This document shows, one piece after another, positions 7,742 through 15,883 of a stretch of 45,374 nucleotides of DNA (within the stretch, counting starts at the first letter, position 1; every line of letters starts with the position of its first letter). Source of the DNA: JBBSTY01 sp038235385 (GTDB lineage: Bacteria > Actinomycetota > Acidimicrobiia > Acidimicrobiales > Acidimicrobilacustridaceae); contig JBBSTY010000010.1 in the NCBI GenBank assembly GCA_038235385.1, positions 1 through 45,374 of the forward strand, read 5' to 3'. The translations under genes and the position numbers were made by a program. The notes under the pieces are model-generated. The model was given only the letters and a program-made list of their open reading frames with translations. It searched no databases and had not been told where the DNA came from.

Positions 7742-9060
7742 TGGACGCGGACGATCGACGCACCGGGTTGAGCCGCCGATCGCTGCTGGCCGGAGCCGTC
7801 GGCACGGTCGGGCTCATCGGCGGCGCCTCGGCGCTGGCCGGATGCGCGGGCGGTGATGCGACGGGCGCCGGGGCCGACGCCGCCGGCTCGGCCTCTCTCG
7901 TCGAGGGCGCCACCGTCGCCACCGCCCAGCTCCAGCACCTGCCCTTCTTCGGGACCCACCAGACCGGCGTCACCGCGCTCCACCAGGCGAGCGGGCTGAT
8001 GGCGGCGTTCGATGTCACCGCCGTCGACCGTGACGCGCTCATCGCCATGTTCCGGGCGCTCACCGACGAGGCCGTGCGCATCATGACCGGCAAGCCCTAC
8101 GAGGAGCTCGACGCCAACTACCCGCCCCTGCACACCGGCCACGTCACCAACCCACCACCACCGCACAACCTCACCGTCACGGTCGCCGTCGGCGCGTCGC
8201 TGTTCGACGATCGGTTCGGGTTGGCCGACGACAAGCCGGCCGAGCTCGTGAAGATGCCGTTCCTGGCCAACGACCGCTTGGATCCCGAGCGCAGCCACGG
8301 CGACCTGCTGCTCAGCATCAACAGCGACAGCCAGGACGTCAACCTGTTCGCCCTCCGCCAACTGATGCGGGCCACACGCTCGAGCCTCGCGCTCCACTGG
8401 ATGCTCGAGGGCTACAACCGGCGGGTGGATGCCGAACCCGGCGAAGCCGGGGTGCGCAACCTCATGGGTTTCGTCGACGGCACCGCCAACCTCGATCCGC
8501 AGGCGCAGGCGCAGATGGACTCGAGCGTGTGGGTGGCCGCCGACGGCACCGAGCCGGCATGGGCCGCCGGCGGCACGTACCAGGCGGTGCGCACCATCCG
8601 GATGCTCGTCGAGTTCTGGGACCGCACCCGGCTCGACGAACAGGAGGCGCTGATCGGACGACGCAAGGAGAGCGGTGCCCCCCTCGACGGCGAGAAGGAG
8701 ACCGACATCCCCGACTTCGGTGCCGACCCGGACGGCAGGATCACCCCGCTCGACGCCCACATCCGCCTCGCCAACCCCCGCACGCCCGAAGTCGCCGACC
8801 AGGTCATCCTGCGCAAGGGGTTCAACTACTCGCGCGGCTTCGACGGGTCCGGCCAGCTCGACCAGGGCCTCGCCTTCGTGTCGTTCCAGCGCAGCATCGA
8901 GCGCCAGTTCCTGCCCATCCAGGAGCGCCTCGCCGGCGAGCCGCTCGAGGAGTACATCCGACCCGAGGGCGGCGGCTTCTACTTCGCCCTCCCCGGTGTC
9001 GTCGAGCCCGGGGGCTACCTCGGCGATGGGCTCCTCGAGCCCACCACCACCTCGTCCTGA
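7741..9060 (+). CDS. efeB: EfeB-type DyP haem peroxidase, Tat-exported
   Basis: The 439-residue product opens with a twin-arginine signal (LSRRSLLAGAVG) followed by a lipobox-like LAGC, so it is a folded, Tat-exported and possibly lipid-anchored protein. DyP-peroxidase hallmarks are GFVDGTAN (Asp246, the distal acid), the proximal haem ligand His340 in DAHIRLANPRT, and the distal Arg in RKGFNYSRGF. EfeB oxidises substrates with peroxide and is proposed to help mobilise iron from haem or to oxidise Fe(II) for the Efe system. Translation is coupled to efeO, and the putative iron box before efeO would regulate both. Confidence 0.9.
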   Translation: MDADDRRTGLSRRSLLAGAVGTVGLIGGASALAGCAGGDATGAGADAAGSASLVEGATVATAQLQHLPFFGTHQTGVTALHQASGLMAAFDVTAVDRDALIAMFRALTDEAVRIMTGKPYEELDANYPPLHTGHVTNPPPPHNLTVTVAVGASLFDDRFGLADDKPAELVKMPFLANDRLDPERSHGDLLLSINSDSQDVNLFALRQLMRATRSSLALHWMLEGYNRRVDAEPGEAGVRNLMGFVDGTANLDPQAQAQMDSSVWVAADGTEPAWAAGGTYQAVRTIRMLVEFWDRTRLDEQEALIGRRKESGAPLDGEKETDIPDFGADPDGRITPLDAHIRLANPRTPEVADQVILRKGFNYSRGFDGSGQLDQGLAFVSFQRSIERQFLPIQERLAGEPLEEYIRPEGGGFYFALPGVVEPGGYLGDGLLEPTTTSS

Positions 9061-9107
9061 GCGGCCGACCCCGGATCGACCGGGTCGGGTTCTAGGGTGA
9101 ACGACTC

Positions 9108-9953
9108 GTGACCCTCGATCGTCGACGCTTCCTCACCCTCGCCGCCGGTGGCGTCGCTGCCGCGACCCTCGCCAGCTGCGCATCGTCCGATGCCGACGGC
9201 ACCTCGACGGGCGCCGCGCCCAACCCGGACCCGACCGACGACGCCGGAACCGGGTCGCCCCCACGCGGCACCGGAGACAGCAGCGGCGGGAACGGCGGCG
9301 GGAACGGTCCGGATGACCCGACCACGCCAGGAGGCACCGTCGGCACCTGGGTGGTCTCGGGACCTTCGACCTCGAGCCAGGTGGCGCTGACCTTCCACAC
9401 CAACGGACCCACGTCGATGGTCGAGTCCGTGCTGGACATCGTCGAGGCCCGCAAGCTGGCCATCACCACGTTCATCATCGGGCAGTGGCTCGACGCCAAC
9501 CCCTCGATGGGCGAGCGGATCGTCGCCGGGGGCCACGACCTCGCCAACCACACCTACACCCATCCCACCTTCGAAGAGCTCTCCCCCGCGCAGATGCAGA
9601 CCGAGATCGAGCGGTGCCGAGATGCGCTCGTCCACCACGCCGGGTCCCCCGGCCGGTGGTTCCGGCCGTCGGGCACCGACAACGGCGTCGACTCGCCCTC
9701 GGCGGCCACCCTGGCCGCGGCCGGTGCCGCCGGCTACACGTCGATGGGCTACGACGTCGACCCCTTCGACTACCGCGATCCCGGCGCCGCAGCCGTCATC
9801 GAGCGCACGTTGGCCGGCGTGGTGGGCGGATCCGTCGTCAGCCTGCACATGGGCCACCAGGGCACGATCGACGCGCTGCCGGCCCTGCTCGACGGGCTCG
9901 ACACCGCCGGCCTCGAGCCGGTCACGCTCAGCACCCTGCTCGGCTCGGGCTGA
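9108..9953 (+). CDS. Polysaccharide-deacetylase-fold lipoprotein with altered motif 1
   Basis: The 281-residue product has a Tat-type signal (RRRFLTLAAGG) with lipobox TLASC and a Gly/Pro/Ser linker to about residue 80, then a NodB-homology domain. The zinc histidines are present in NHTYTHP (His148, His152), and motif 3 is RWFRPSGT. Motif 1, normally TFDDGP, reads TFHTNGP at residues 95-101, so both acidic residues (catalytic base and metal ligand) are replaced and one residue is inserted. Either the protein uses other residues or it is a binding protein derived from an esterase. TAGGGT (9093-9098), nine bases before the GTG start, gives it its own promoter 47 bases after efeB. Substrate unknown. 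Confidence 0.82.
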   Translation: MTLDRRRFLTLAAGGVAAATLASCASSDADGTSTGAAPNPDPTDDAGTGSPPRGTGDSSGGNGGGNGPDDPTTPGGTVGTWVVSGPSTSSQVALTFHTNGPTSMVESVLDIVEARKLAITTFIIGQWLDANPSMGERIVAGGHDLANHTYTHPTFEELSPAQMQTEIERCRDALVHHAGSPGRWFRPSGTDNGVDSPSAATLAAAGAAGYTSMGYDVDPFDYRDPGAAAVIERTLAGVVGGSVVSLHMGHQGTIDALPALLDGLDTAGLEPVTLSTLLGSG

Positions 9954-9972
9954 CCCGGCGCTGACCCCGGGC

Positions 9973-10779
9973 TCACGCCACGCGCGAGACCCGATCGTCG
10001 TTCGGGGCGTCGTTCGCGATCGTGTCGGGGCCCGACGCGACCGGTCCGGGAACGACGGGCACCGACCGGGAGGCGACCGGTCCGGGACGCCCCACGCGGC
10101 CGAACCGCTCGGCGACCATCGATCTGATCGACGGGCCATCCACCCGCGCCCGCCCGGGTCGGTCCGCGCCGGGGACCGCCCGCGCCAGCATCCAGAGGAA
10201 GGCCAGCCCGAGCACCTCGAGGAGGTGGGTCCCCTCGGCCATCCCGGGGGTCGAGCCGTGGACGATGTCGATCGCCGCGGTCACGGCCATCACCCCGGCG
10301 AGCGCGCCCGCCATGGGCAACAGGCCGCGAGCCCGCCACGGCTGGAGCGCCGCCAGCAGGAGACCGACCGCGAACGCCAGGTCCCACCCGCCGAGATGTC
10401 GACTGGCGTGGACCTCGTTGCCGGACGAGGCCAGCAGGTCGGGAACCGCCAGCACCACCATCAGCAGCGCGACCACGAGGAGCCCGTACTGCATCGCGTA
10501 CACCAACCGGCGCTTCCGGACGACCGCACGGCCGAGGTCGGCCGCCGGTTCGAACGCCACGCCCTCGGCGGCGACCCGATCGAGGATGGCGTCGGTGAGG
10601 TCGGGCACCGACGCGGCCACCCCGACGCGCGAGGCGCGGTGCAACCGGGACGCGTCGGCGCGAAACGTCGTGCACGCCGAACAGATCGCCAGGTGGGCTG
10701 CGAGCGCAGCCCGTTCCGTGTCGTCGGCTTCGCCGTCGAGCTCGGCCGAGATCAGCTCTCGCCCCATTTGGCACTCCAT
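9973..10779 (-). CDS. Zinc-finger anti-sigma factor with four membrane segments
   Basis: The 268-residue product opens with the anti-sigma zinc-finger pattern: a Cys at residue 3 (MECQMGRELISAELDGEAD), then AHLAICSAC with the HxxxCxxC ligands. After a linker, four hydrophobic segments span roughly residues 100-205, followed by a polar tail of about 60 residues. Such proteins hold an ECF sigma factor at the membrane until a signal releases it. It is divergently transcribed from the ECF sigma gene with 63 bases between the starts. The Cys3 finger ligand argues for this start over a much longer upstream open frame. No ribosome site or clear -10 element is seen, so the start is less certain than the function. 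Confidence 0.75.
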   Translation of the reverse strand: MECQMGRELISAELDGEADDTERAALAAHLAICSACTTFRADASRLHRASRVGVAASVPDLTDAILDRVAAEGVAFEPAADLGRAVVRKRRLVYAMQYGLLVVALLMVVLAVPDLLASSGNEVHASRHLGGWDLAFAVGLLLAALQPWRARGLLPMAGALAGVMAVTAAIDIVHGSTPGMAEGTHLLEVLGLAFLWMLARAVPGADRPGRARVDGPSIRSMVAERFGRVGRPGPVASRSVPVVPGPVASGPDTIANDAPNDDRVSRVA

Positions 10780-10842
10780 GCCGCGATGGTCGCACGCCGT
10801 CGGCGAATGGTTCCCGCCGACCCCCTTTGCCACACTGGCACC

Positions 10843-11379
10843 ATGGAGGAGCTCACCCGGTTGGCGACGAGAGCGGGCACCGGCGACCCCGAGGCCATCC
10901 GCGCCTTCGTCCGTCGCGCCCAGCCCGACGTGTGGCAGCTCTGCTCGGGTCTCGTGGGTCGTGAGCACGCCGACGACCTCACCCAGGACACCTTCATCCG
11001 CATCCTCCGCGCCCTCCCGGCGTTCCGGGCCGAGTCGTCCGCTCGCACGTGGATGCTGCGGATCACCCGCTACACCTGCGCCGACTGGATCCGGGGTCGT
11101 CAGCGGCGTCGGCGGCTCGAGCAGCAGGCGGTCGAGGTGACCCGCCTCACCACCCCCGCCGAGACCGGGCGGGTCGACCTCGACGACCTGCTCGACCATC
11201 TGCCCCCCGAGCGTCGCGACGCCTTCCTGCTCACCCAGGTGCTCGGGCTCAGCTACGCCGAGGCCGCCGAGGTGGCTGGCTGCGAGATCGGCACCATCCG
11301 ATCGAGGGTGGCGCGCGCCCGCGCCGCACTGGTGGCCGAGCTCGACGACGACCGCTCGGCCGCCGACGCCCACGGCTGA
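10843..11379 (+). CDS. ECF sigma factor, SigC-like
   Basis: The 178-residue product has region 2 (QPDVWQLCSGLVGREHADDL, then TQDTFIRILRALPAF), including the core-binding helix and the SARTWMLRITRYTCADWIR -10 recognition part. Region 4 follows (LPPERRDAFLLTQVLGLSYA and the EIGTIRSRVARARAAL helix-turn-helix). From memory, wording and spacing closely resemble mycobacterial SigC. It directs RNA polymerase to a small regulon, probably including the adjacent genes. The divergent zinc-finger membrane protein is the likely anti-sigma factor. I found no convincing sigma-specific promoter pair nearby. Confidence 0.88.
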   Translation: MEELTRLATRAGTGDPEAIRAFVRRAQPDVWQLCSGLVGREHADDLTQDTFIRILRALPAFRAESSARTWMLRITRYTCADWIRGRQRRRRLEQQAVEVTRLTTPAETGRVDLDDLLDHLPPERRDAFLLTQVLGLSYAEAAEVAGCEIGTIRSRVARARAALVAELDDDRSAADAHG

Positions 11380-11503
11380 TCGCTCCTGGCCCGCGTGCTC
11401 CGCCGATGCGGCGGCGTGCGGGGAACCATCCGGTGGGGCCGGACGACCACCTGGGGACCCGTTCGTCGACGACGGACACGAGGAGGAGGAGACCAACCGC
11501 TCC

Positions 11504-12589
11504 ATGCGCACCTCCACCGCTGCGGCACTCGTCGCGGCCCTGATCGTCGGGCTCGTAGCGATCGTGGGGATCGTCGGCGCGTCGCCGGCCGCAGCCGAGA
11601 CGCCCGCGGGCGACACCGAGTCGCGGGTGACGTCGGTCGAGCCCGACACCGGCGCGGTCGACATCGCCGTGCTCGGTGGCGACGAGACGCTGCGCATCGC
11701 CGTGGTGCCCGGCCACGAGGTGGCGGTGCTCGGGTACGCGGGCGAGCCGTACCTGCGGATCGACCCGTCCGGCACCGTGTACGAGAACCGGCGTTCGCCA
11801 GCGGTCGCCGCCAACGCCGATCGCTACAACCAGGCCGCGAGCGACGCGACGGTCGGTTCGTCGACCAGCACCGACGCCGGGTCGGAGCCCGACTGGCACC
11901 AGGTCGGGTCGGGCGGCACCGCGACCTGGCACGACCACCGCACGCACTGGATGGTGGAATCGGTGCCCGCGCCGGGCGAACCCGGCGAGCGCGTCTTCGA
12001 GTGGACCGTCGACCTGGTGGTCGACGCCACCCCGGTCGTCGTCACCGGCGAGCTGCGCCGAGGCGACGCCACCACCGCCTGGCCGTTCCTCATCGGGGTC
12101 GTCGCCGTCGCTGCCGGCCTGGTCCTGACCGGGCGTCGCCGCGCCGACCGCGAGGTCCCGGTGGTGCTCGCCTGCGCCTGGACCGCCACCACGCTCGCCG
12201 TTGCGCTGACGATCGCCGAGGGCATCGCCCTCGAGTGCTGGACGTGCCGGCCGGTCGACCTGATCCCGGTCCTCGTGGCCGCGGTCGCCGTGACGGCGAC
12301 GCTCGTGGTGGGACGCGACGGTCGCCGGGTCGCAGCTGGCGCCTTCGCGCTGGTTGCGCTGAGCGGATGGCTGCTCGTGCACGTCCGGGTGCTCACCCAA
12401 CCGGTCGTGGTGTCCGCGCTGGCTCCGATGGTCGCACGCGTGGCCGTGGCCGGGGCCCTCGGGGCAGCCGCCGCCGGCCTCGTGCTCGCCGCCCTCTGGG
12501 GGCGTCGCGCCCTCGACGAGTACGCGTCGCTCCCGCCTGCCCAGCGACGCCGCCGTCGCGCTACCGGCAGTCGGCGCAGCGACCGGTGA
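11504..12589 (+). CDS. Exported protein with C-terminal membrane helices
   Basis: The 361-residue product has a Sec signal peptide (about 1-32, ending SPAAAE). An extracytoplasmic beta-rich domain follows, containing AVLGYAGEPYLRIDPSGTVY, ENRRSPAVAAN, and the aromatic/His segment PDWHQVGSGGTATWHDHRTHWM. Four or so hydrophobic segments lie between about residues 188 and 330, with a basic tail at the end. I recall similar proteins, with the EPYLRI and WHDHR.HWM motifs, beside copper genes in Actinomycetota, but no copper gene is visible here. It lies downstream of the sigma factor on the same strand, so it may be a SigC-type target. A purine-rich GGAGGAGGAG ends about 12 bases before the ATG. 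The last 29 bases overlap the Zur-like gene tail to tail. Confidence 0.7.
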   Translation: MRTSTAAALVAALIVGLVAIVGIVGASPAAAETPAGDTESRVTSVEPDTGAVDIAVLGGDETLRIAVVPGHEVAVLGYAGEPYLRIDPSGTVYENRRSPAVAANADRYNQAASDATVGSSTSTDAGSEPDWHQVGSGGTATWHDHRTHWMVESVPAPGEPGERVFEWTVDLVVDATPVVVTGELRRGDATTAWPFLIGVVAVAAGLVLTGRRRADREVPVVLACAWTATTLAVALTIAEGIALECWTCRPVDLIPVLVAAVAVTATLVVGRDGRRVAAGAFALVALSGWLLVHVRVLTQPVVVSALAPMVARVAVAGALGAAAAGLVLAALWGRRALDEYASLPPAQRRRRRATGSRRSDR

Positions 12590-12992
12590 GCGTGAGGTGG
12601 CTGGGGCGCGCCGCGAACCCGTGCTCGCGCTCGAGACGCCGCACCACTGCGTCGAACGCCCCGGCCGGGAGGTCGATCACCGCACCGCAGCCATCGCACA
12701 CGGCGTGGTGGTGGGGCCGATCGACCAGGTGGTAGGTGGTGGCCGCGCCGGTGCCGAGCCCGGCCCGGATCACCAGGCCCACCGACTCGAGCAGATCGAG
12801 CGTGCGGTAGACGGTGGACAGGTTGACGTCGGGATGGTCGCGCTGGATCACCCCCGCGAGCTGTTCGGCTGACGTGTGGTCGTGGCCGGCATCGAGCAGC
12901 GCCCCGAGCACCAGGCGGCGCGCCGTCGTCACCCGTTCACCGAGCGCCCGGAGCCGGTCCACCAGTTCGTCGAGCTCGCCCGCACCGGCCAT
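12561..12992 (-). CDS. zur: Fur-family metalloregulator, probably Zur
   Basis: The 143-residue product has the Fur winged helix (RVTTARRLVLGALLDAG, then NLSTVYRTLDLLESVGLV) followed by the dimerisation domain with RPHHHAVCDGCGAVID and the closing GRCADC. This gives two Cys pairs for the structural zinc and a His-rich regulatory site. It represses metal uptake genes when loaded. Divergence from a zinc-type ABC operon makes Zur the best choice within the family, though sequence alone does not separate Zur from Fur. The start ATG at 12992 is seven bases after TACGGT (13000-13005); a GTG at 13013 lies beyond that element and is therefore less likely. Confidence 0.83.
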   Translation of the reverse strand: MAGAGELDELVDRLRALGERVTTARRLVLGALLDAGHDHTSAEQLAGVIQRDHPDVNLSTVYRTLDLLESVGLVIRAGLGTGAATTYHLVDRPHHHAVCDGCGAVIDLPAGAFDAVVRRLEREHGFAARPSHLTLTGRCADCR

Positions 12993-12999
12993 GGACCGA

Positions 13000-13005
13000 A
13001 CCGTA
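13000..13005 (-). promoter_or_regulatory. Leaderless -10 element of the zur-like gene
   Basis: TACGGT on the minus strand is seven bases from the ATG at 12992. The spacing places transcription start at or next to the start codon and rejects the upstream GTG at 13013. Confidence 0.5.
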
Positions 13006-13046
13006 GCGGCCACCAGCTCCGCCTCGTGTAGCGGCTACCTTGCTTC

Positions 13047-13061
13047 TGCGAACTCTTCGCA
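13047..13061. promoter_or_regulatory. Candidate Zur operator (dyad)
   Basis: TGCGAACTCTTCGCA is a dyad with six-base perfect arms (TGCGAA and TTCGCA) around three bases. It lies between the divergent zur-like and znuA-like genes, immediately after a plus-strand TACCTT -10 candidate (13036-13041). A bound dimer would therefore cover the znuA transcription start. It sits 20 bases before the znuA ATG. Arm length and position fit Fur-family operators; the exact sequence differs from the mycobacterial Zur box. Confidence 0.5.
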
Positions 13062-13081
13062 ACCAGGACCGAGCAGGAGCC

Positions 13082-14182
13082 ATGACGGAACCGACCCCGA
13101 GCCACGCGCCAGGATCGCGCCGACACCCCGGGGCGGTCGCCGCCATCCTGGCGATGGTCGTGCTCGGCGCCGCCGCATGCGCGGGTTCGTCCACCTCGGT
13201 GGGGACCGACGCGACCCGCGACACCACGGCTCCAGCGTCGTCGGGCACCGGGGACCCGGATCCGGACCAGCGCCCGACCCTCGTCATCGTCACCACGGTC
13301 GCACCCGTCACCAGCATCGTCAGCGCCGTCGTCGGCGACCGTGCCGAGGTGACGGGCATCGTCCCCGAGGGCACCAACTCGCACACCTACGAACCGCGGC
13401 CGAGCGCCGCGCAGGTGCTCGCCGGCGCCGATGTCGTGTTCCTCAACGGCCTCCAGCTCGAGGAGCCGACGCTCGACCTAGCCGAGCAGGTGGCGAAGCC
13501 GAACAGCCGCCTGGTCGAGCTCGGTCCGGCCACCATCACCGAGGACCGGTACGCCTACGACTTCTCGTTCCCGCAGTCCGAGGGCAAGCCGAACCCGCAC
13601 CTGTGGACGAACCCGCCCATGGTGATCCGCTACGCCGACATCGTCCGCGACACGATGATCGAGGTCGATCCCGACGGCGCCGACATCTACCGGGCCAACC
13701 ACGACCTGTTCGCCGCCAAGGTGGGCGATCTCGACCGCGCCATGCGCACGAGCTTCGCCACGATCCCCGAGGGCCGACGCCGGTTGCTGACCTACCACGA
13801 CGCCTACGCCTACTTCGCCCAGGAGTACCGCTGGCAGGTGATCGGCGCCATCCAGGTGTCGGACTTCGGCGACCCCACGCCGAAGGAGGTGGCCGCGCTC
13901 ATCGATCAGGTCAGGGCGCAGGATGTGCGCGCCATCTTCGGGTCGGAGGTCTTCCCGAGCCCGGTGCTCGAGCAGATCGGCCGGGAGACCGGTGTCCGCT
14001 ACGTCGACGTGTTGCGTGACGACGACCTCCCCGATGAACCCGGCTCGGTGGAGCACTCGCTCATCGGGCTCCTCCGCTTCGACTACGTCACCATGACCGA
14101 GGCGCTCGGCGGCGACGCGTCGGCGCTGCGCGACCTGGACGTCACCATCGTGACGCCGGACCGCGCCGACTACCCGCAATGA
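13082..14182 (+). CDS. znuA: Metal ABC transporter solute-binding lipoprotein, zinc type
   Basis: The 366-residue product has a signal peptide with lipobox GAAAC, a Thr/Asp-rich linker and a cluster A-I metal-binding fold. Predicted ligands are His101 (NSHTYEP), His173 (NPHLW), His239 (TYHDAY) and an Asp near 313 (RDDDLP). A histidine at the third position is the zinc-type pattern; manganese proteins carry Glu there. The His-rich loop of enterobacterial ZnuA is missing. The protein captures the ion outside the membrane and delivers it to the permease. AGGAG (13075-13079) is only two bases from the ATG, a rather short spacing. The stop codon overlaps the next start as ATGA. Confidence 0.86.
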   Translation: MTEPTPSHAPGSRRHPGAVAAILAMVVLGAAACAGSSTSVGTDATRDTTAPASSGTGDPDPDQRPTLVIVTTVAPVTSIVSAVVGDRAEVTGIVPEGTNSHTYEPRPSAAQVLAGADVVFLNGLQLEEPTLDLAEQVAKPNSRLVELGPATITEDRYAYDFSFPQSEGKPNPHLWTNPPMVIRYADIVRDTMIEVDPDGADIYRANHDLFAAKVGDLDRAMRTSFATIPEGRRRLLTYHDAYAYFAQEYRWQVIGAIQVSDFGDPTPKEVAALIDQVRAQDVRAIFGSEVFPSPVLEQIGRETGVRYVDVLRDDDLPDEPGSVEHSLIGLLRFDYVTMTEALGGDASALRDLDVTIVTPDRADYPQ

Positions 14183-14982
14183 CCGACGGACCGCTGATCG
14201 GCCTCGACCAGGTCGCGGTGCGCTACGGCGCCGACCCCGTCGTCGCCGACGTGACCCTCTCGATCGGCGCGAGCACGTTCCTCGGGCTCGTGGGCCCGTC
14301 GGGCGCGGGCAAGACCTCAGTGCTGCGGGTGCTCGCCGGTTCGCTGATCCCGGCGGCCGGATCGGTGGTGCGAGCCCGATCGCTCACCGTCGGCTACGTG
14401 CCCCAGGTGCAGACCGTCGACTGGGACTTCCCCATCACCGTGATCGAGTGCGTGCTGCTCGCCCGCACGGCAGCGCGCTGGCGACCGTGGCCCACCGCCG
14501 GCGACCGTGCCGACGCCGACGACGTGCTCGACCGGCTCGCCATCGGCGACCTCGCCCGGCGGGGCATCCGCGAGCTCTCCGGGGGCCAGCAGCAGCGGGT
14601 GTTCCTGGCCCGGGCCCTGTTGCAACGGCCCCGCCTGCTGCTCCTCGACGAACCGACGGCGGGCGTGGACCTGCGCACCCGCCACGAGATGATGCACCTG
14701 CTCGGCGAGCTCCACCGCGACGGGCTCGCGATCGTGCTCACCACCCACGATTTGAACGGCGTGGCCGCACACCTGCCGACGATCGCGTGCCTCAACCACA
14801 CCATCGTCAGCATCGGCGCTCCGGCCGAGGTGCTCACCCCCGAGACGCTCGAGACCACCTACGGCGCACCCCTGGAGGTGCTCACCCACGCCGGCATGCG
14901 GGTGGTGGTCGAACCGGGAGGCCTCGTCGGATCCGAGAGCGCCGAGCACGTCCACGCCGACCGCTGCCGACCGGCGCCATGA
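14179..14982 (+). CDS. znuC: Metal ABC transporter ATPase
   Basis: The 267-residue ATPase has Walker A GPSGAGKTS, Q-loop VPQVQTVDWDFPITV, signature LSGGQQQRVFLARAL, Walker B LLLLDEPTAGVD and the switch His in TTHDLNGV. The VDWDFP wording after the Q-loop is typical of zinc/manganese importers of this class. It hydrolyses ATP on the cytoplasmic face to drive import through the partner permease. It overlaps both neighbours by ATGA, so the three genes form one translationally coupled operon, presumably under the Zur-like regulator upstream. Confidence 0.9.
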   Translation: MTDGPLIGLDQVAVRYGADPVVADVTLSIGASTFLGLVGPSGAGKTSVLRVLAGSLIPAAGSVVRARSLTVGYVPQVQTVDWDFPITVIECVLLARTAARWRPWPTAGDRADADDVLDRLAIGDLARRGIRELSGGQQQRVFLARALLQRPRLLLLDEPTAGVDLRTRHEMMHLLGELHRDGLAIVLTTHDLNGVAAHLPTIACLNHTIVSIGAPAEVLTPETLETTYGAPLEVLTHAGMRVVVEPGGLVGSESAEHVHADRCRPAP

Positions 14983-15794
14983 GCGAGCTGTGGGCGCCGT
15001 TCGCGTTCGAGTTCTTCCGCAACGGGCTGGTGGCGGCCACGGTGGCCGGTGCGCTGTGCGGGCTCATCGGGGTGTACGTGGTGCTTCGGGGCATGAGCTA
15101 CATCGGCCACGGCCTGTCCCACGCCATCTTCGGGGGCTTCGCCGCCAGCTCCGTCATCGGGATCAGCTACTTCCTGGGCGCCGGCGTGTGGGGCCTGGCC
15201 ACCGCCGTGCTCATCGGTCGGGTGAGCCGGCATCGGCCGATCGGCAACGACGCCGCCATCGCCGTGGTCACGACCGCGTCGTTCGCGTTGGGCCTCGCCC
15301 TGATCGCCGTGTTCGGCACGCCGGCGCGCAGCGCCGAGGCGGCGCTGTTCGGCAACGTGCTCGGTGTCTCGGCCACCGACGTCGCGGCGATCGCGCTCGT
15401 CGCGCTCGCGGTGGGCGTCGGCGTGCTCGTCCGGTACCGGGCACTCCTCTTCACCACGTTCGACCCGGAGGTCGCCGCGGTTTCGGGTGTGCACACGGCC
15501 CGGGTCGACCTGCTCCTGATGCTCATGTTGACGGTGTCGATCCTGGTGTCCATGAACATCATGGGGGTCACCCTCGTCGCCGCCGCCATCGTGATCCCAG
15601 CGGCCTCCGCCCGACTGCTGACGACGTCGTTCACCACGATGTTGGTCCTGGCCACCACGATCGGCGCAGCGTCGGGGTTCGTGGGCATGATCGCCAGCTA
15701 CCACTTCGACATCGCGTCCGGACCGACCATCGTGCTCACGAGCGCGGCGATCTTCGCCGTCGCCTACGTGGTCCACGGCGTGCGCCGCCGCTGA
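14979..15794 (+). CDS. znuB: Metal ABC transporter permease
   Basis: The 271-residue ABC-3 family permease has about eight hydrophobic segments. The family signature RGMSYIGHGLSHAIFGGFA lies near residue 35, and the coupling region VTLVAAAIVIPAASARLLT near residue 190. It forms the membrane channel for zinc (or a similar divalent cation). The start ATG overlaps the stop of the ATPase gene. The next gene begins 89 bases later behind its own -10 and ribosome site, so the operon probably ends here. Confidence 0.9.
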   Translation: MSELWAPFAFEFFRNGLVAATVAGALCGLIGVYVVLRGMSYIGHGLSHAIFGGFAASSVIGISYFLGAGVWGLATAVLIGRVSRHRPIGNDAAIAVVTTASFALGLALIAVFGTPARSAEAALFGNVLGVSATDVAAIALVALAVGVGVLVRYRALLFTTFDPEVAAVSGVHTARVDLLLMLMLTVSILVSMNIMGVTLVAAAIVIPAASARLLTTSFTTMLVLATTIGAASGFVGMIASYHFDIASGPTIVLTSAAIFAVAYVVHGVRRR

Positions 15795-15883
15795 GCCGCA
15801 GCACCGCACCCTCCGCGTCGGGTGCGGCGGAACGCGGTTGGCTACGGTGCACGTCGGAGCCTGCGCCGATCGTGGAGGAACCC

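Noticed and set aside
10780..11814. Upstream extension of the anti-sigma gene into a 613-residue open frame
   Set aside because: It would run antisense through the whole ECF sigma gene; the zinc-finger Cys sits at residue 3 of the short form, as in the family.
14990..15883. Long open frame leading into the flavin-reductase gene
   Set aside because: It overlaps the znuB permease in another phase; a strong GGAGGAA ribosome site sets the start at 15884.
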